NCBI GenBank assembly: GCA_030141605.1
Contig: JAQGDQ010000082.1
Coordinates: forward strand, 43,501-107,500
Length of the DNA stretch: 64,000 nt
Source: Tubiluchus corallicola
Lineage: Eukaryota > Priapulida > Priapulimorpha > Priapulimorphida > Tubiluchidae
Reading direction: 5' to 3'
Both the position numbers and the translations under genes were made by a program. Below are positions 35,198 to 48,975 of the stretch, one piece after another (the first letter of the stretch is position 1; the number at the start of each line of letters is the position of its first letter). The notes beneath the pieces are model-generated. The model did not search any database. It saw only the letters and a program-made list of their open reading frames with translations, and was not told where the DNA came from.

Positions 35198-38100
35198 GTA
35201 AGAAGTGAATAATTATTAGATTTGTTGCTAAAGATTTTACTACACTCGAAAAACTTCATAATGGTTAAACCTTTAGGGCTGGCTTTTTGTATATGATCGA
35301 TCTCTCGATAGAGATACACTTTTTATTTTGATTATGTCTTACTTGTAGTCAAATATACTCCTTTGGTTAGTTGGCACCATGATTGAGGACACAATCTTCA
35401 GTTTTCACCTCCTATTGAATGCTATATATTGCCACCTTCATCCAGTGCCTTCTTTTTTATATTGAAATATTGCTAATGTAATTTTGGCTGTAATAAAACG
35501 TAAACTTAGTTTATTTATTCGGGAATGATAAAAATACAAAGAAAATATGTTCCTATATTAATTATTATAACATTCTAAGAGCAGAATCCTAATGACAGCA
35601 TGCATATAAATATATTCATTGTGGCAGTCACCAAAAGTGAAAATTTATTTTAAGTGTCTGTCTCGAAAAGTAACTCCAAATAATTAAGAACACTGGATAA
35701 AAACTGTTTAGTGGTTTTTAATGGCAACACCATTTTTTATGTTTTTTTAGATTACTGAAAATCAATTTCCTTGTTTGATTCGTCACCACACGCCTTTTTT
35801 CAAAAGCAAAATTGATTAAAAACTAACCATTTGCGTATAATCAGAAAAAAACAAAACTTTTCACATGCTGAATTCATTTGAAAGTGGTTGATTTCTTCTT
35901 AGTTTAGAATCTGTACTATCTTAATACTTCATTTAAAATCTATTAGGAAAACGAAAGCATTCAGGTAGTATTCTCGAAACACTTTGACGGAAAGAACACC
36001 AAAATGCTGCATTTAAAATAAAACAAAAAGGCGTTGGTGAGACGAATCGTTTATTTTTTTGCTACTGAACACTGGCCAACTAATCTAACATAAAGACAGT
36101 TTATTTTGGCAGCACTTATTATAAAAAGTATCGGTCTTTCTTTATATAAGTGCTAAAACAGTTAGAACTCAGTTACGTACAAACGTATTCCGGGCCTTCA
36201 GTCAATTCTTTGAGACCGTCTCGCACATGTATCTGAAAAGACGATCAAACTAAAACTTCTGAGACACGCTATTTATTTTATTTTTTAAAGTAGTCTTGTC
36301 AGCACACATATATGAGAATAACGTAAGCCTACATTACAGGATAAAATGTTTGCAGTTATTATCAATTATAATTATATTAATTAATATATTATGATATTAT
36401 TTTATAATTAATATCTCTTTTGAATAATAGCTATTATGTTTTATTGCGCATAATAACAGTACCAGCTGCAAAATAACTGTTCTCTTCTGGAGATGAACAC
36501 AGCATCGCTGAAACAATTCTTTTTATTATGCAAGGGGAGCGTTTGCGACATGGCCGTACGCCCCCTCACACAACAAAAAATTTATATATTTAAATATTTT
36601 TGACGAAATAGTGTTATTGTTAATATGAGTGAGAAAAATTTCACAACATATTATATCATTTTAACTTAACTTTGTATGTAATTGTTTCCACGCTGCCTTG
36701 TATCTTAGCTTAATTCCATTCATATCTCAACCCAGTTAAAACCTGTAATGTATGCTGCTGTGAATAGCTACTTTCAAGCACAAATCAGACTGAAATCTAT
36801 ACCCGTCTAATCAAGTAGCTGACCGTTTGACCGACAAACTTCTCAATCCACATGTATGACCATATTCTAAATATTCATTGCAATACTGAGAAGTTACTAG
36901 TCGAGACTGAGATTACTCTAAATGATCAAATAACCGCCAGTCTGACAAGCAATAATCTTCTGAGCTCGTAGATTACTTCAAACTTTCGACGTGAGATTTG
37001 ATCTGTTTTGAATATCAACATCGGTATTTGCCTTACATGAGCATGGTCGAATACTGCTGCCCGTCAATTTTCTACACACAATGGCCATTACGTAGGAAGT
37101 AATGATGCAGCAGCTAATGAACGAATTCCACCTAGTTACGTAACTAGACAAACTATTAAATGAAACCCATCTTGTTATGCAACAAGGTGTAATCATTATA
37201 CGCCTCTGACAATGTGACATGAATCTGCTTTCATAAACAAGCACGTTCCTACGGAATTTGAAATCAAAATAATGAGTTCAATTAGAATTACACCGACGAG
37301 GTGCCAAGGAAATGCACTGTTTCGTTTTGAAACCAATGTCGCGATAAATTAGTTTTTTTATCTAGTCTTGTAAATAAAATATTAAATAGTAAGTCAGATC
37401 AGGTTGCAAGAGGGTACTGAGCAACAGATTTAATCCTTTCAAGTAAACGAAAATTTGAAGAGCTCACAAAAACTCAGTTGGTTTGTTGTTAACGAGACTT
37501 AAACCAGCTTCTGTGGGTCAGCTAATCAAATAGAAAGCTAGCAAGCTAAGTACAATTCACCCGGTCTATCTACCTGCCATGCATTGATTGGCTGTTTGCG
37601 CCAGTGGTCTGATACTGTAGTTGGTAATGTCTTTTTGTCCCTGAGTAAGACAAGGGCATTTGTCTTTAGAATGCCAATGTGTCATTAGAATCACGCAGTT
37701 CTTTGCTCAAAACCTTTTCTCCTTTTTGACACTTTTGATTTTTACTGACAACCGTATACGCTCACAATTAGGCCAACATCTGCAGTATAGATCCTGCTTT
37801 GTTTTAGTTTTATTGCATCCGTATAGCATTACGTTATTTTCACCATGTCGTCCGTTCGGGATTAAACTAATTAATAAATTAATAATGGTTATAAAAATCG
37901 GATGTGATAAAATGCCCCTTCGTTAAAGGTCTATAATTGTGCTTCAAATATGGCCTCTGAGTCAAACGGTTCTTATAATACTAAAATGTAAGCTTCTTCT
38001 AAAATACACCTTGTCTTGTTACTTTTCTGAGTTAAAACTTGGCGACACAGTGTGTTCGCGAAACATCAACTCTACATTCCGGATTATCTAATAGATTAGC

Positions 38101-39000
38101 ATAGGCTGCAGCCTACGGTCCCTCAAACTTGAGGGCCTTCAAGCTATAGTAACATTAGGTAAAAAACTCTTTTTTTAACTACGGCTGGGTTGAAGTAGGT
38201 GCTAATTTAGTTTGCAATAAATAGTAAAATAGTGGCGTTTCTTAAAGAATATTTTTGGTGACAAACAAAGGATAGCTTATTCCAGTTTATTTAAATATTG
38301 TGCAATAAATTTATTTCAAACTACGCAAATGTCGCTAAAATATAACATCTATAAAAAATATTCAAGACCGCGTGAGCGAGTTAGAGGATGGCTTCGTCTG
38401 AGGGGCCCTAATTTCGACTAGGGAGCCCAAAAGGTCATAATCTGGCATTCTCATATTTGACTTGAAAAATATTTTAGAACTGCATGTAATTAGGCATCGG
38501 TAACATCTGTTTATTCATGTACAAAACAAAATAACTGACAAATATAAATAATTCTGAATGACATTATTACAGTTATAAATAACAGCATGTTCACTTTGTA
38601 GTTTGAAGTTCATTTGTTTGATTGTCCATCAACCGATCTTAGCTGATCCATCAACCGTATAACCACTCCTCAACAGACTGGCTTCCTACATTATCCCTGA
38701 ACAACAAGGCAAAACAGTAATAAACCAGGTTTATATAAGGTTTGAGCCGCTGGAAACCAAACATTTGCAGGCCACTGAGGTTCTACAACGTGAAAGCTGG
38801 CAAGATTATGGCGCTTAATCATGTAGTCGTTAATTATGCACACAGCAAAGGCCTGCAGCAAGGTGCTACATTTACCATTATAAAACATATGCAGGACATA
38901 AATGTCAAACATGTCAGATAAAACATTTTTTACAAACCAATCAATCAAGCACAGATTTCGTTTTTCGCAATAAAGTGTTAAGACTGTAAAACGATAACAA
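35198..39000. other. Long non-coding stretch
   Basis: No exon, RNA gene or transposon protein recognised. Very AT-rich around 36360-36420. If the promoter at 34.9 kb is real this would be intron. Confidence 0.3.
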
Positions 39001-39345
39001 TGTCTATAGCAACAGCAGTGACGTAGCAGCAGCGGCGGCGACAGCACCAGTAATATCAACATTTCGTAACACCTTTTTTTGCAAGCTGTGATTGCGTACA
39101 GTTGTCTTGTTTGGCAACAAAATGATAATACTGTGAAACAATAACAACGGCAACAGCGGTAGTGGCGCAACAGCACTAACAGCAGTAGCAGTAACAGCAA
39201 CAACAACGACGACCACGACCGTAATGGCGACAGCGGCGACAACAGCAACGGCAACAGCAGCAGCAGCAACAACAGCAGCAGTAACAGCAATAACAACACA
39301 TTAACAACAACAGCAACACTTAACAACAGCAGCAGAAGCAACAAC
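39001..39345. repeat. Imperfect CAR/ACA trinucleotide-rich region
   Basis: Mixed CAGCAG, CAACAA, GCGGCG and ACGACG triplets over about 345 bases. The Leu-rich (minus) frame of 217 codons is an artefact of this composition. Confidence 0.8.
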
Positions 39346-40398
39346 TCATTGTAGCTGTTGCTTTTGTCGGCTTTATAGAAACAGGCGCATGAGAATACAA
39401 AAGAACCGACCTGTGATTACGACGCACTTGTAAACACGCGTTCTGCCGCTTTCAAAGAAGCCAACATCTCTCCGAAACTCACTCTTTCCCTATTTTTAGA
39501 TCGGTAAACTAAACTTGATTTATACGACCGGGCAATCTAAGAATTCTTCGATAAACTCGCATTCTTCGACTACCGTCCAGAGTTCAATTCAACAAGATTT
39601 ACGCAACACATTAGTGGCGAGTCTTTGACCCTGCAAATGGTTCTGAACTTTGATTTTCCCGTGTATAACATTCTTCCGTCAAAGATTAGTGAATGAACCA
39701 TTAAGAGAGTCAAGTCAATTGGGAATCAGCTAGATGAGATTTATTACCATTTAGATGGCATTTTACACTTTGTGTAAGACTTACCAAGTATGATTAGAAG
39801 ATTCTGACTCATGAAATCAAGAAAAGACACAATTAAACGCAAAGTGGCTCAACTCAACATCGACTCCTTTTCATATACAAATAAAATGGCTTGCAAAATG
39901 AAGATTCGAAAAGGCTCAAGTTAAGAGGTTTTAATATGGAATTGTAGTAAAACGAGTAGGCCGATTGGTCACGACGTGCATTTAACGGCCGAAGTTAGAC
40001 GGCGCCAAGTCTAGTCAGTGAATGGATGGTTACCACCTAGGTTCAATGCTAACTTTGGTCGACTTTAATCACTCATACTAATACTACGTGGTTGTTTACC
40101 TCGCTGAAGGAGATCTGTTTACCTGTTTATTTGTTTATCTCACAAGGAAGGACGTATTCACATTCGAGCGTGTCTGAGATTCCTCTGCCGGTGTACCAGT
40201 TTAAATACACCCCATTCATTATCTACCCCCCCCACCCGGGTTAATTCAAACCTGGTTTCAAGTTACCTGTGGTATATTTAAACAAGTTTCAAAGTACCTC
40301 CGGGGTGCCTTAAAACAAGTTAGATATACGTCCGCTAGTTTCACATTACACCTCAAAAAGCAGCCTAAAATCAATAAAGGTATTTCATAGTTTTAGAC

Positions 40399-40434
<36 letters not shown>

Positions 40435-40516
40435 GTATCATCAACATCATCGCCACCATCACCACCACCACCACCACTACCACCACCACCACCACCACCA
40501 CCATCATCATCATCAC
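40399..40516. repeat. (ATC)n-(ACC)n triplet repeat
   Basis: About ten ATC units, then ACC-rich units, then ATC again. The same two unit types recur, much longer, in the CTA/ACC array at 45.5 kb. Confidence 0.9.
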
Positions 40517-41001
40517 AAAATAACAATTCACACATAATTAATTGGACTTGTATGTCATTTCCTAAAGCCGGTAAACATTATCCCAAATGCAACTGAGTGT
40601 CAGAACAGCTGGGATTCGTCGGTTTATTGGAGTCATAAAGCGACTAAAACGGTGTTATAACGAAGCCACATAAGTAATAATTGGAATTACTCTGAGCGGT
40701 GCTTTTGAAGGATTTGTGCTTTTGCCACATTTCTGTGACAATGAAAAATACACATGGGACTGGCAGGAAAATAAAGAGGCGCTGTAGTGGACGTCACCAT
40801 ATCATATATTCATCTGGCAGCTAGTGTATGTTTTGCAAAAGGTTGCAAATTTATGAAAATAGATTGAAGAAAAAGGCAACGGATTTTTAACTTAGAGTTT
40901 ACCAAAACTTTTGTTTGATGAGCCCAACACTTTTCAGCATAATGACACCTTCATCGGGGACCTATTTTGATTACTGTTAGATACCCCGTGAAGTCTTTAA
41001 T

Positions 41002-41630
41002 ATGATAAAATGTGTTGTGCTCATCAAAAAAAAAATTTCTGACTTTTATATTGTTTTTTTTACTATTCTGCTTGTTTCGCCGTCCGGCATTCGAATGCAA
41101 GAGGATACTTTCTTTCAGGTAAGATTCGTTAGTAAAGCCCGCAGTTATAAAGCTTTAATGCTCCTCGCGTAAAAGATCTTACTAATGAGGAGCTCCACAT
41201 TTCTTTCGATGTTCGTGAGATCGGCAGTGATTGAACTTATAGGCAATCTCTGTGCAAAACTGTAATGCTCACTCTCGCTGGATTACCCAATGCTTCCCAC
41301 ATGTGAACGTTTATGAATTTAGACCCTTCCTAAAACTACGATTCGGAAGCCGCTGTTGAGTGTGAACAGGAAAAATTTCCACGCTGTTTGTGCAGCTGTG
41401 ACGTTGTCATAATTGCATGAAATTTCTGTGAAAATAGAACTTATATCGATCATCAAAGATTTGATTCATAAATGAAAGGTTTAATTAGCTGCTTTCTGAA
41501 TGGCTTTTTGCTGCGCTGCCACAAAGTTATAGCATAAATTCTCATACTATAGCTCTTTCTATTACAGGAAATTAAACTATTGAAGTACCTGCTTACTGCC
41601 AATATGGATTTTGTGAAAAACATGAATTCG
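41002..41630 (+). CDS. Candidate N-terminal exons of an unrecognised secreted or membrane protein
   Basis: Exon 41002-41118 (39 codons) starts at ATG and ends CTTTCAG before GTAAGA. Exon 41568-41630 (21 codons) follows acceptor CTTTCTATTACAG and ends before GTAAGT. Both are phase 0 and open. The first encodes a basic start (MIKCVVLIKKK) followed by a hydrophobic run (FYIVFFTILLVSPSG), like a signal peptide or anchor. The second continues with helix-forming residues (EIKLLKYLLTANMDF). The frame can also be read upstream to 40981. I do not recognise the family and found no convincing third exon; an open frame after 42631 does not join in phase. The clean splice sites and hydrophobic start are the evidence. 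Confidence 0.35.
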
Positions 41631-42770
41631 GTAAGTGCGAATGTTATGAATTAACTAATTTTGTGCAACAAGCCATGTTCTTTTTACTTGAAGCAATGTT
41701 CTTTGTCCATTGCGTGTAGACTTAGCAAAAGTAAAACTTTGGGGAGCGTTTTGACCCACAAGTACGTGGATCATTCCTTAGTATGACTCTAGACAAATTA
41801 AAATGTGAATCATTCTGTTTTGGTCTGTCAAATAAACCACTTACTACTTCAGTTGATGGTGATAATAATAAATATATTAACGATTTATTTAATAATATTA
41901 ACGATTCAGAATTATTGATACAAACCAATCCAGTTATATTCCTGCAAGAGCCGATTTGGCCCTTCTTCTAATTTTCTGAGATTAAATCCTACTAATCAAC
42001 TTTTGGAACCGACAAATTCTAAGTTATAAGCCATCAGGCGGTCAAAAATAACTTTTGGAAGAAATTTCTTTTTTCTTTTTTATTTAATGTACTCATACTA
42101 TGCAGAACTAGCCGTATAACTATAACGTATATTGGTCGTTGAACGTATAGGCACCAAAGAACAAAAGAAAAGAGGCAGTTCACAATTTAAAACAAGTTGT
42201 CACAAACTAGGTATAATCTTATGCGCATGCAAGAACGATGTACTATATAAGTAGGGCGACATGTGCAAAATTAACGCAAAATTTAAGGCTTTGGCTGATT
42301 GCATACCTGCACTGTACTATGTTAATGTAAATAAAACGTAGGCGCAGGGTGTTGATTATCAAGCGAAACTGTAATCACAGTTTCGTGTCCAGATTATTTG
42401 CGTTGCATGAAGCCTTCATGATGCAGGTGTTTAGCGTTGTTTACTAAACATGATGCCACACAATAATGTTGTGTACTTGCGGAAAACTTATAATTATTAA
42501 CAGTTCATAAAATCTGGTTTCCTTTGTAAATTGGTTTTCCTTTATAAAAACTGTTTCCGACACCATGCATTTTTTCTCTCTCTGGTATTAATTTCGTCCT
42601 TACTTTTTCTAAACTGGTGTAATTCTTCAGCTGCAGAAATGTCACGAACCAAAGGTACAACACCTGCTCTTATAGTTACAGCTCACAACATTGATGCTTA
42701 TTTTGGATCTGGAATTCTTAAGTATTTCTTCTCAGAAATAACTGTTTCGCAGAAAATAAAGTTCAAATTT

Positions 42771-42836
42771 CAATCTTTTGAGTTTATGTTTCAATTTATG
42801 TTTCAATCTTTTGAGTTTATGTTTCAATTTATGTTT
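42771..42836 (+). repeat. Perfect tandem duplication of a 33-bp unit
   Basis: The unit CAATCTTTTGAGTTTATG... is present twice back to back with no mismatch (42771-42803 and 42804-42836). It is a multiple of three and lies within an open frame, but no gene is established here. Confidence 0.9.
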
Positions 42837-42954
42837 CGAAGTTGGCGAACAAGTGTTTCAAGCCAAGAGTTCTGCATGCAACAGCTATACTGGAAACATT
42901 GTGACTACCACTAATGATCCGCCCAACACTGGAACAAAAGGTCAAGTAAGGGTC

Positions 42955-45518
42955 ATGCACTTGAGAAGTCTGTACTTCTAATACGATCACAAACGAGCAC
43001 ATAGAAGAATCACTTTTAATTCAACGAATAGGCAATAGTTCAATTATAGGAAGTCATATCTCTAGCTTTCTTATAAGAGCAAAAGCCGCCAGATGTATGA
43101 CTGAACATACGTTAAATAAAAATAAGGGGGGGGGGAATAACGGCAGTGGCTATTCAGATATGCAACTTATTCAAAACTAGAAATGTGTCACAAAGCCTGA
43201 CCCGCCGCCTATATAACCCATCAACATTATGGTGACCCGTATAATGGTATATCTAACTCATGTTAACTTATTTATAATTGAACAATTTAAATTTCAATGT
43301 AAGAAATCATAGAAAAATTCTAATTTATAAATAATTCTGGTAAAATTTTGTTCGGCCATGTTACTTTTAAAAAGTAACAATACATGGCCATTTTGACAAA
43401 AACAGCTTCAAACAAAAAGTCAGTTAAATTCTAGTAGTTTTTGTAATTGGGAGAATTCTTCCTATTGACTGCTAAGGACGTAGCACAGCCACAAAGTTGT
43501 CAAAACGAGCCAGAAACAATTAGTAAAAGCGGCAATGTAAAGTTGGCACCAAACAAAAGCTTCGCTTCAACAGAAGAAACTGTTAGTGTTTTACTTGTCA
43601 GGCATTGAATCTGGCAGTTCTATTCTTGATTTCTAACAATTTTACGTGAGCGTACCACAATGGCCGTCAAGTGGATGTCACGAAGATTTCCGATTCAGAC
43701 GTTGGTTTGGCATAAATCTCTCTGAAGCGACAAGAATGTAAAGTAGACGTGAGAGAAAGAAACCAGAGTGTTCCTTGAATGTCACCGATGCTAACAATCA
43801 AGTTTAATGTAGATCCTTTACGTTTGATTGAATTACTTACACATCTCTAGCAATACTGACGTGATCCATAATGAACGAAGAAACAGGTCAAAGAGCCTCA
43901 TTTTGCAGACATACTCAGCAGTTAACTAAGAACATTAGAATTTTCTGAACTGTAAGTTGAACTGTGCTTTCTGTATATTACTGGGGTTATTCTTGAGTCT
44001 GGAAAGTTGTGATTCGAAGTTAGATAAGACATCAGATAAAATGTTCAAAATGCCTTGTGTTTTGGCAAGATTTGTGTAAGACATGGAGACCAATAATTGC
44101 TTTGGGTTCATAATGTCAAAGTCACGTGTCTGTCTGCAAAATAAAATCAAAACAGATGAATTTTAATCACCAAGCTTAGCACAGGGATAAGTTTAGTCAA
44201 GATATGGAAAGTTGTTGTTTTTTGGTTCAATGGTTACAGGTCAAATTTACAATGTAAACATGTCAAAATACGTCTGCCTGCACGAAAAAATCAAAACGCA
44301 TGAACGGAATCAAAACTACCAAAATTATTTATGTACACTGTAATCACTAAACAGTGGCATGAAATTAGGCAAAAGTGGAAATCTGTTCACTGAAAAAAAA
44401 CTGAAAACTGGCTCAAACAGTCAAAGGTCAAGGTAGCAAGTCGCAAAATTGTTTGAATAAATCTTTGCCCGTTTTGACTTCATGTGAATCCCTCGGATAT
44501 GTAACGCTTTTTACTAGGTGCCCTTTAGTTTTTGTTGTTTTGATATGAACCATTTCATTAAGGAGTCCTGCATTACACCCACACCCAAAGGTGCAACCCA
44601 AATGACTCGTGACCTACTGGCTCATTTCTAGCTTGCAAGTCAGATGCATGTCATTAAATGTGTTCGCCTTTTGTGTACATAGTATATTCTGCCTAATAAT
44701 ACACAATTTATTCACAAAGAAGGTACCACTTTTCTTCATAGTAATGAAGACAGAAACGTACCTGACGTGAATGTGCTCACGTAGTATTTGTCACTGGCAT
44801 TATACAGGTATGACTACTCACTATAATAAGTGACTATAATAATAACCATTACCATCGTATATGATATAAAAAGTGATCCTTCCATAGATCCTTCAACAGA
44901 AACCATTACATATGACGCAACAAACATGGTCGCACTATGAAATTAGGATAATGAGTAGTGACGTCAATAACAAAATAACTATAGTTGAGCCTGTTGGTTA
45001 CATATAGGTAAATGACACGTTAATATAATTCCCGTATTCAAAGTAATTTGATCTCAGTATTAACACATGTCTTTGCATTTTCTTATTCTGCGAGTACTAC
45101 TATTAGCGTACTACAAATGATGTGCGTAATACAATGGGATTGTAACTATTTACATTTAATTTACATCTATAATATATATAAGCCACACGTAACAGTGACT
45201 TGCATCTTAAAACACGTCAGGCGAAAACCTGCACAATTTTTTTAAGTTCTATAAAAACAGGTTTCCAAATAGTCGCCTTCTCAAAAGAGATGGTGATCAA
45301 GTCCAGTGAAGATAAACTTTCACTAAAGACTAAAATAAATTTCTCTTAGATTTGATTATAGTGCGTCATCCATATGTTTAGCACATTTTAGTCATGATAT
45401 GCGGAATTATTATTCCATTACGAATTGTGATTTGAGATGTGTCAGTTTTTACACTGAGTCGTTTGAACATCCACTAATGAATTTTAATACGTTTTCCTCT
45501 AATGCTTGATGAGTATAC
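42955..45518. other. Non-coding region with family C repeat
   Basis: No gene seen. Contains a run of nine or more G near 43127, the repeat at 43935-44320, and a CRE palindrome at 44959. Confidence 0.35.
43935..44320 (-). repeat. Dispersed repeat family C, two diverged units
   Basis: On the minus strand the phrase TTTTGATTTT(A)TT...GCAGACAGAC(A)CGT followed by TTTGAC appears twice about 170 bases apart. Each is preceded by a GTGATTAAAATTC-type or equivalent block. A third relative is at 9560-9665. Confidence 0.5.
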
Positions 45519-45587
45519 TACTACTGCTGCTGCTGGTGACCACCACCACCACCACCGCCACCGCCACCGCCGCCGCCGCCTAGTAAT

Positions 45588-45660
<73 letters not shown>

Positions 45661-45682
45661 CACTACTACTACTGCCACTACG

Positions 45683-45719
<37 letters not shown>

Positions 45720-45723
45720 GTAG

Positions 45724-45783
<60 letters not shown>

Positions 45784-45802
45784 CACCACCACCACCACCA
45801 CC

Positions 45803-45866
<64 letters not shown>

Positions 45867-45867
45867 A
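45519..45867. repeat. Long CTA/ACC/CTG triplet array
   Basis: About 350 bases of pure triplets: CTG, then ACC/CCG, then (CTA)n with a few CCA and CGA variants and a central TAG/CTA inversion point near 45719, then (ACC)n, then (CTA)n. Poly-Ser, poly-Val and poly-Tyr frames over it are not genes. Confidence 0.95.
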
Positions 45868-47917
45868 ATTGCAGTATTAATTTAGCATATTCGATATTAA
45901 TAAATACGAGTTCTTGATTTGTTGTGTAATACGCTTGATTTAAAGCCATTGTTGTTCGACAGTTGCTGTCGTTTAATTTCCAGGCTACAGGAAGTTCAAT
46001 ATAAAGCTTGCTGTTTATGTTGAAAGCGTTTGAAAACGTTTTTGCTTGCGTTTAATTAAAAATTGACGCTTTAAGAAGACAGCCTATCGACAGGGTGAAA
46101 TCCACATATCAAAGAAAAAGGCAATAAAAAACTTTCTGTGTAGTACGTTTAAGACTAAAATGTTTATTTTGTTGCCATAATGCACACATTCTGTATTAAG
46201 CGTAATACAGTAAATGTATAATTATCTATTTCGAATAATTAGAATGTACGTTTAATCCCTTCGATTAACCAGGCGTAGGTTTGTATGACGTTCTGCTATG
46301 CTAAATCTGAAGCATCCGAAAGTCAATCGTAGCCTAAATGTTATGATAACTGTTATTAATGGTAGTAATGCGGTAAACTTCGCTAATGTGAGATGAGTCA
46401 TTAATAATTCGAAGCATAAGGCACGTGAAAATAACAAAAATAAAAGTGAATGCGGTATATGTGTATTTCCAAAATACTGTTGATATACTGGCCAAGTCTG
46501 GATGACTGTTTACCACACAGACAATTTCTAAAGTGGAGGACGAGATAAACTGGAAACACGGGAAAAATATTTTTTGAAAATAAATTAACCCTAAAAAATA
46601 GAAATATACAGAAAATGAGATGAACTGTTTCATAAGTGATACCCCACAACAATAATATATTCCTATTATATACTCCTTATATATGTTTAAAAGATGAAAA
46701 ATCTAAAATAGGTCGCTCGAGGTAGTGACAATCGCGGTGGCGACAGTGACGATGACGACAACAGTGATAATGACGATGACAGTGATGATTTTACTTTCTC
46801 AGATAACTTACCATTTAGTTTCTGGGTTCTACTCTTGAAATATTTATTTTTGTGTCAGACATTATGCTACCAGGTTAATAGTGACTACCAGTAAACTGGG
46901 CGATTCCAGTGTTATTGTATGCAGTAAGATTAGCGACAAATGTTTATATTACCATGACCTCCTAAACACACCGAAACTATCTATATCCATTCAGGGCTTC
47001 GCGGGGAAATTTTTTAGCAGTCATACTCGCGCTCACAGTACCCTGCTTACCGTGCCCTAGAACTACTGGTAAATAGAAATGAGTTATATTGCAAGTGTGG
47101 AAAGGTGGAGAAAGTGAAGATAAGAAGGAGAGTGTAATTGATTCAGTTATTTTCTATGTGATTGAGAATTTCATGAAACAAGCACGCTAGCTGGCATCCA
47201 AAACTACAGGGCCTTAAAGTAGTCTCTATGTGCGCGTAATGCGTGATGCGTGATCTGTATTCACTCGAACGTGATTGCTGTTGTCCGAATGCACATCACG
47301 CAGCAATATGCAGACAGGAAACTGTCCCACTGTTTAGGTGATATGGCGAGCTTTTAAGTTTCTGGTGACCATTTTCGCTGAGTGGGCGGTAATTAAGACT
47401 CTCAGGGTCTGCAAAGTGTTGACTCTGGCAATGTGTCTGTTTGAAAGCTTCACTGAGATCAGCCCCTGCAGCACAGCTTTGATTATGAGAGCTTTCTTCA
47501 TATCAGCCCTGTCGCACCGCTACTGGCTAGGCTTGGCATTGATTTCAAAAGATTACGCTTCATTTACTCTGGTTGCAAACATGGAATTACATCTTTTAGA
47601 TAAAGAGATTGTGCTTAAACCAGCCTATAAATAGGACTTTCCATAAATAAACACGTTTAACAACTCACTCATTTCTTTAGCTCAGGAACCAACCAATATA
47701 ATAACGTAAAGCAATCTCAAAATTGGCAAAACCAGGCTAGCGACTTACACTATTAGGTAACGTACCACGAGAAGCTGAAGCTTGCAAATCTAGTTTTCTT
47801 TTCCATGCTGGCTACTGATTCCTACATAAAAATTAAAGAATTCATATTTTTCTATCTTTTGGGGGGTATAGTTAGTTTTGGTAGTTTGCGGCTATTTCAG
47901 TATTATTAAGGCACTTT
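45868..47917. other. Non-coding region
   Basis: No recognised gene. A GACGATGACAGTGAT-type triplet patch lies at 46724-46795. The 98-codon frame at 47338-47634 has no ATG context or family signal that I trust. Confidence 0.3.
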
Positions 47918-48975
47918 CACACAAACGTAACAACAGCAACCTGGCACCATAGAAATCATCACAACGTGAATATCACCAGTAACATCCTGAACGCTATCAC
48001 GCATAGAGCAAGTGTTAAACACAAACGTTATCTGTACAATCATTGTAACAACGCCGGAGTACTATCAGTTGTTATAACGTCAAAACGACACGAAATAATT
48101 TTTCTGCTTACAAACGTTGTGAAGGTCTGATCGCAAAAATTAACGACAAGTATTACAATTTTTTTCGATTAAGGAAACGTGTTTTATCAAAATCAAGAGC
48201 AAATTAATATCGTAGTTAAAGCTGTATTTATAACATCTGCCAAATTAGCAACAAACATTATTACTTGGCTCTTGTACAACAAAAGCCTATATATTTGGTA
48301 TATGTACGTTCTTTAAAGTTGTTGTTGTTGTTGTTGTTGTTGTTCTTGTTACTACTGCTACTGCTGTTGCTGTTATATCTGCAATGGCCTGACTTCAAAC
48401 GTTTGTAAGCTGCATGCTCACTGGTTGGGTTTAAAAACGTGGTTTAGTAACCTTCAGTCTCATTTGTCAGATTTAAAACTGGGCATGACTTGAAGTTTTG
48501 TAAGAGGCGTTCTCATTGGTCGGGCTTAAAACTGGGCGTGACATAAAGGTTTTGCCATCTGCATTCTTATTAAATCGGAATTAAAAATATAATTTAATAA
48601 CCTGCATTTCATAGTTTTATCCATAATCTTTTAACTAGCCATTCTTATCCGTAAAATGTCTATCTGTGCTGTATATACATTTTATCCTGTTTTTTTTATA
48701 TTTTATACTTTCTTGTAAATATCTTAATTTTTTTCATAGACTATTAAACTATTCCCATTAGTTGAATTTAACACTGAGCGCGGCTACGGATTTTAGAATG
48801 CCGCATTCTCATTAGTGATATTTGAAACTTGGCGCAACTTCGATCAGGCTTTAGTTGCATTCTCTTTGATCCTGTTTATAAAATTGGCCTCATCAGTTTT
48901 ATAACATTGTCTGCGAGCTATACAACGTTTGTTGTTGTTATAACGTCTGTGTGTGTAACAGCAAGCTCAGTTAAC
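47918..48975. mobile_element. Possible TIR element of about 1 kb
   Basis: The left end CTTTCACACAAACGTAACAA and the reversed right end TTACACACACAGACGTTATAACAAC are similar inverted termini. The interior holds a diverged tandem motif, GCATTCTCATTGGTCGGRTT followed by AAAACTGGGCGTGAC, near 48410-48560 and 48795-48890, and a (TTG)n run at 48319-48344. No transposase. Confidence 0.4.

Noticed and set aside
38691-39344. 217-codon Leu-rich frame on the minus strand
   Set aside because: Its N-terminal half is the CAR/ACA triplet repeat read in reverse, and the rest shows no domain.
45502-45949. Poly-Ser/Gly, poly-Val and poly-Tyr open frames
   Set aside because: Translation of CTA/ACC triplets in three frames; no flanking coding signal.
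47338-47634. 98-codon + strand frame
   Set aside because: Begins with a non-ATG-supported start, no domain, and the antisense looks equally plausible; treated as chance.
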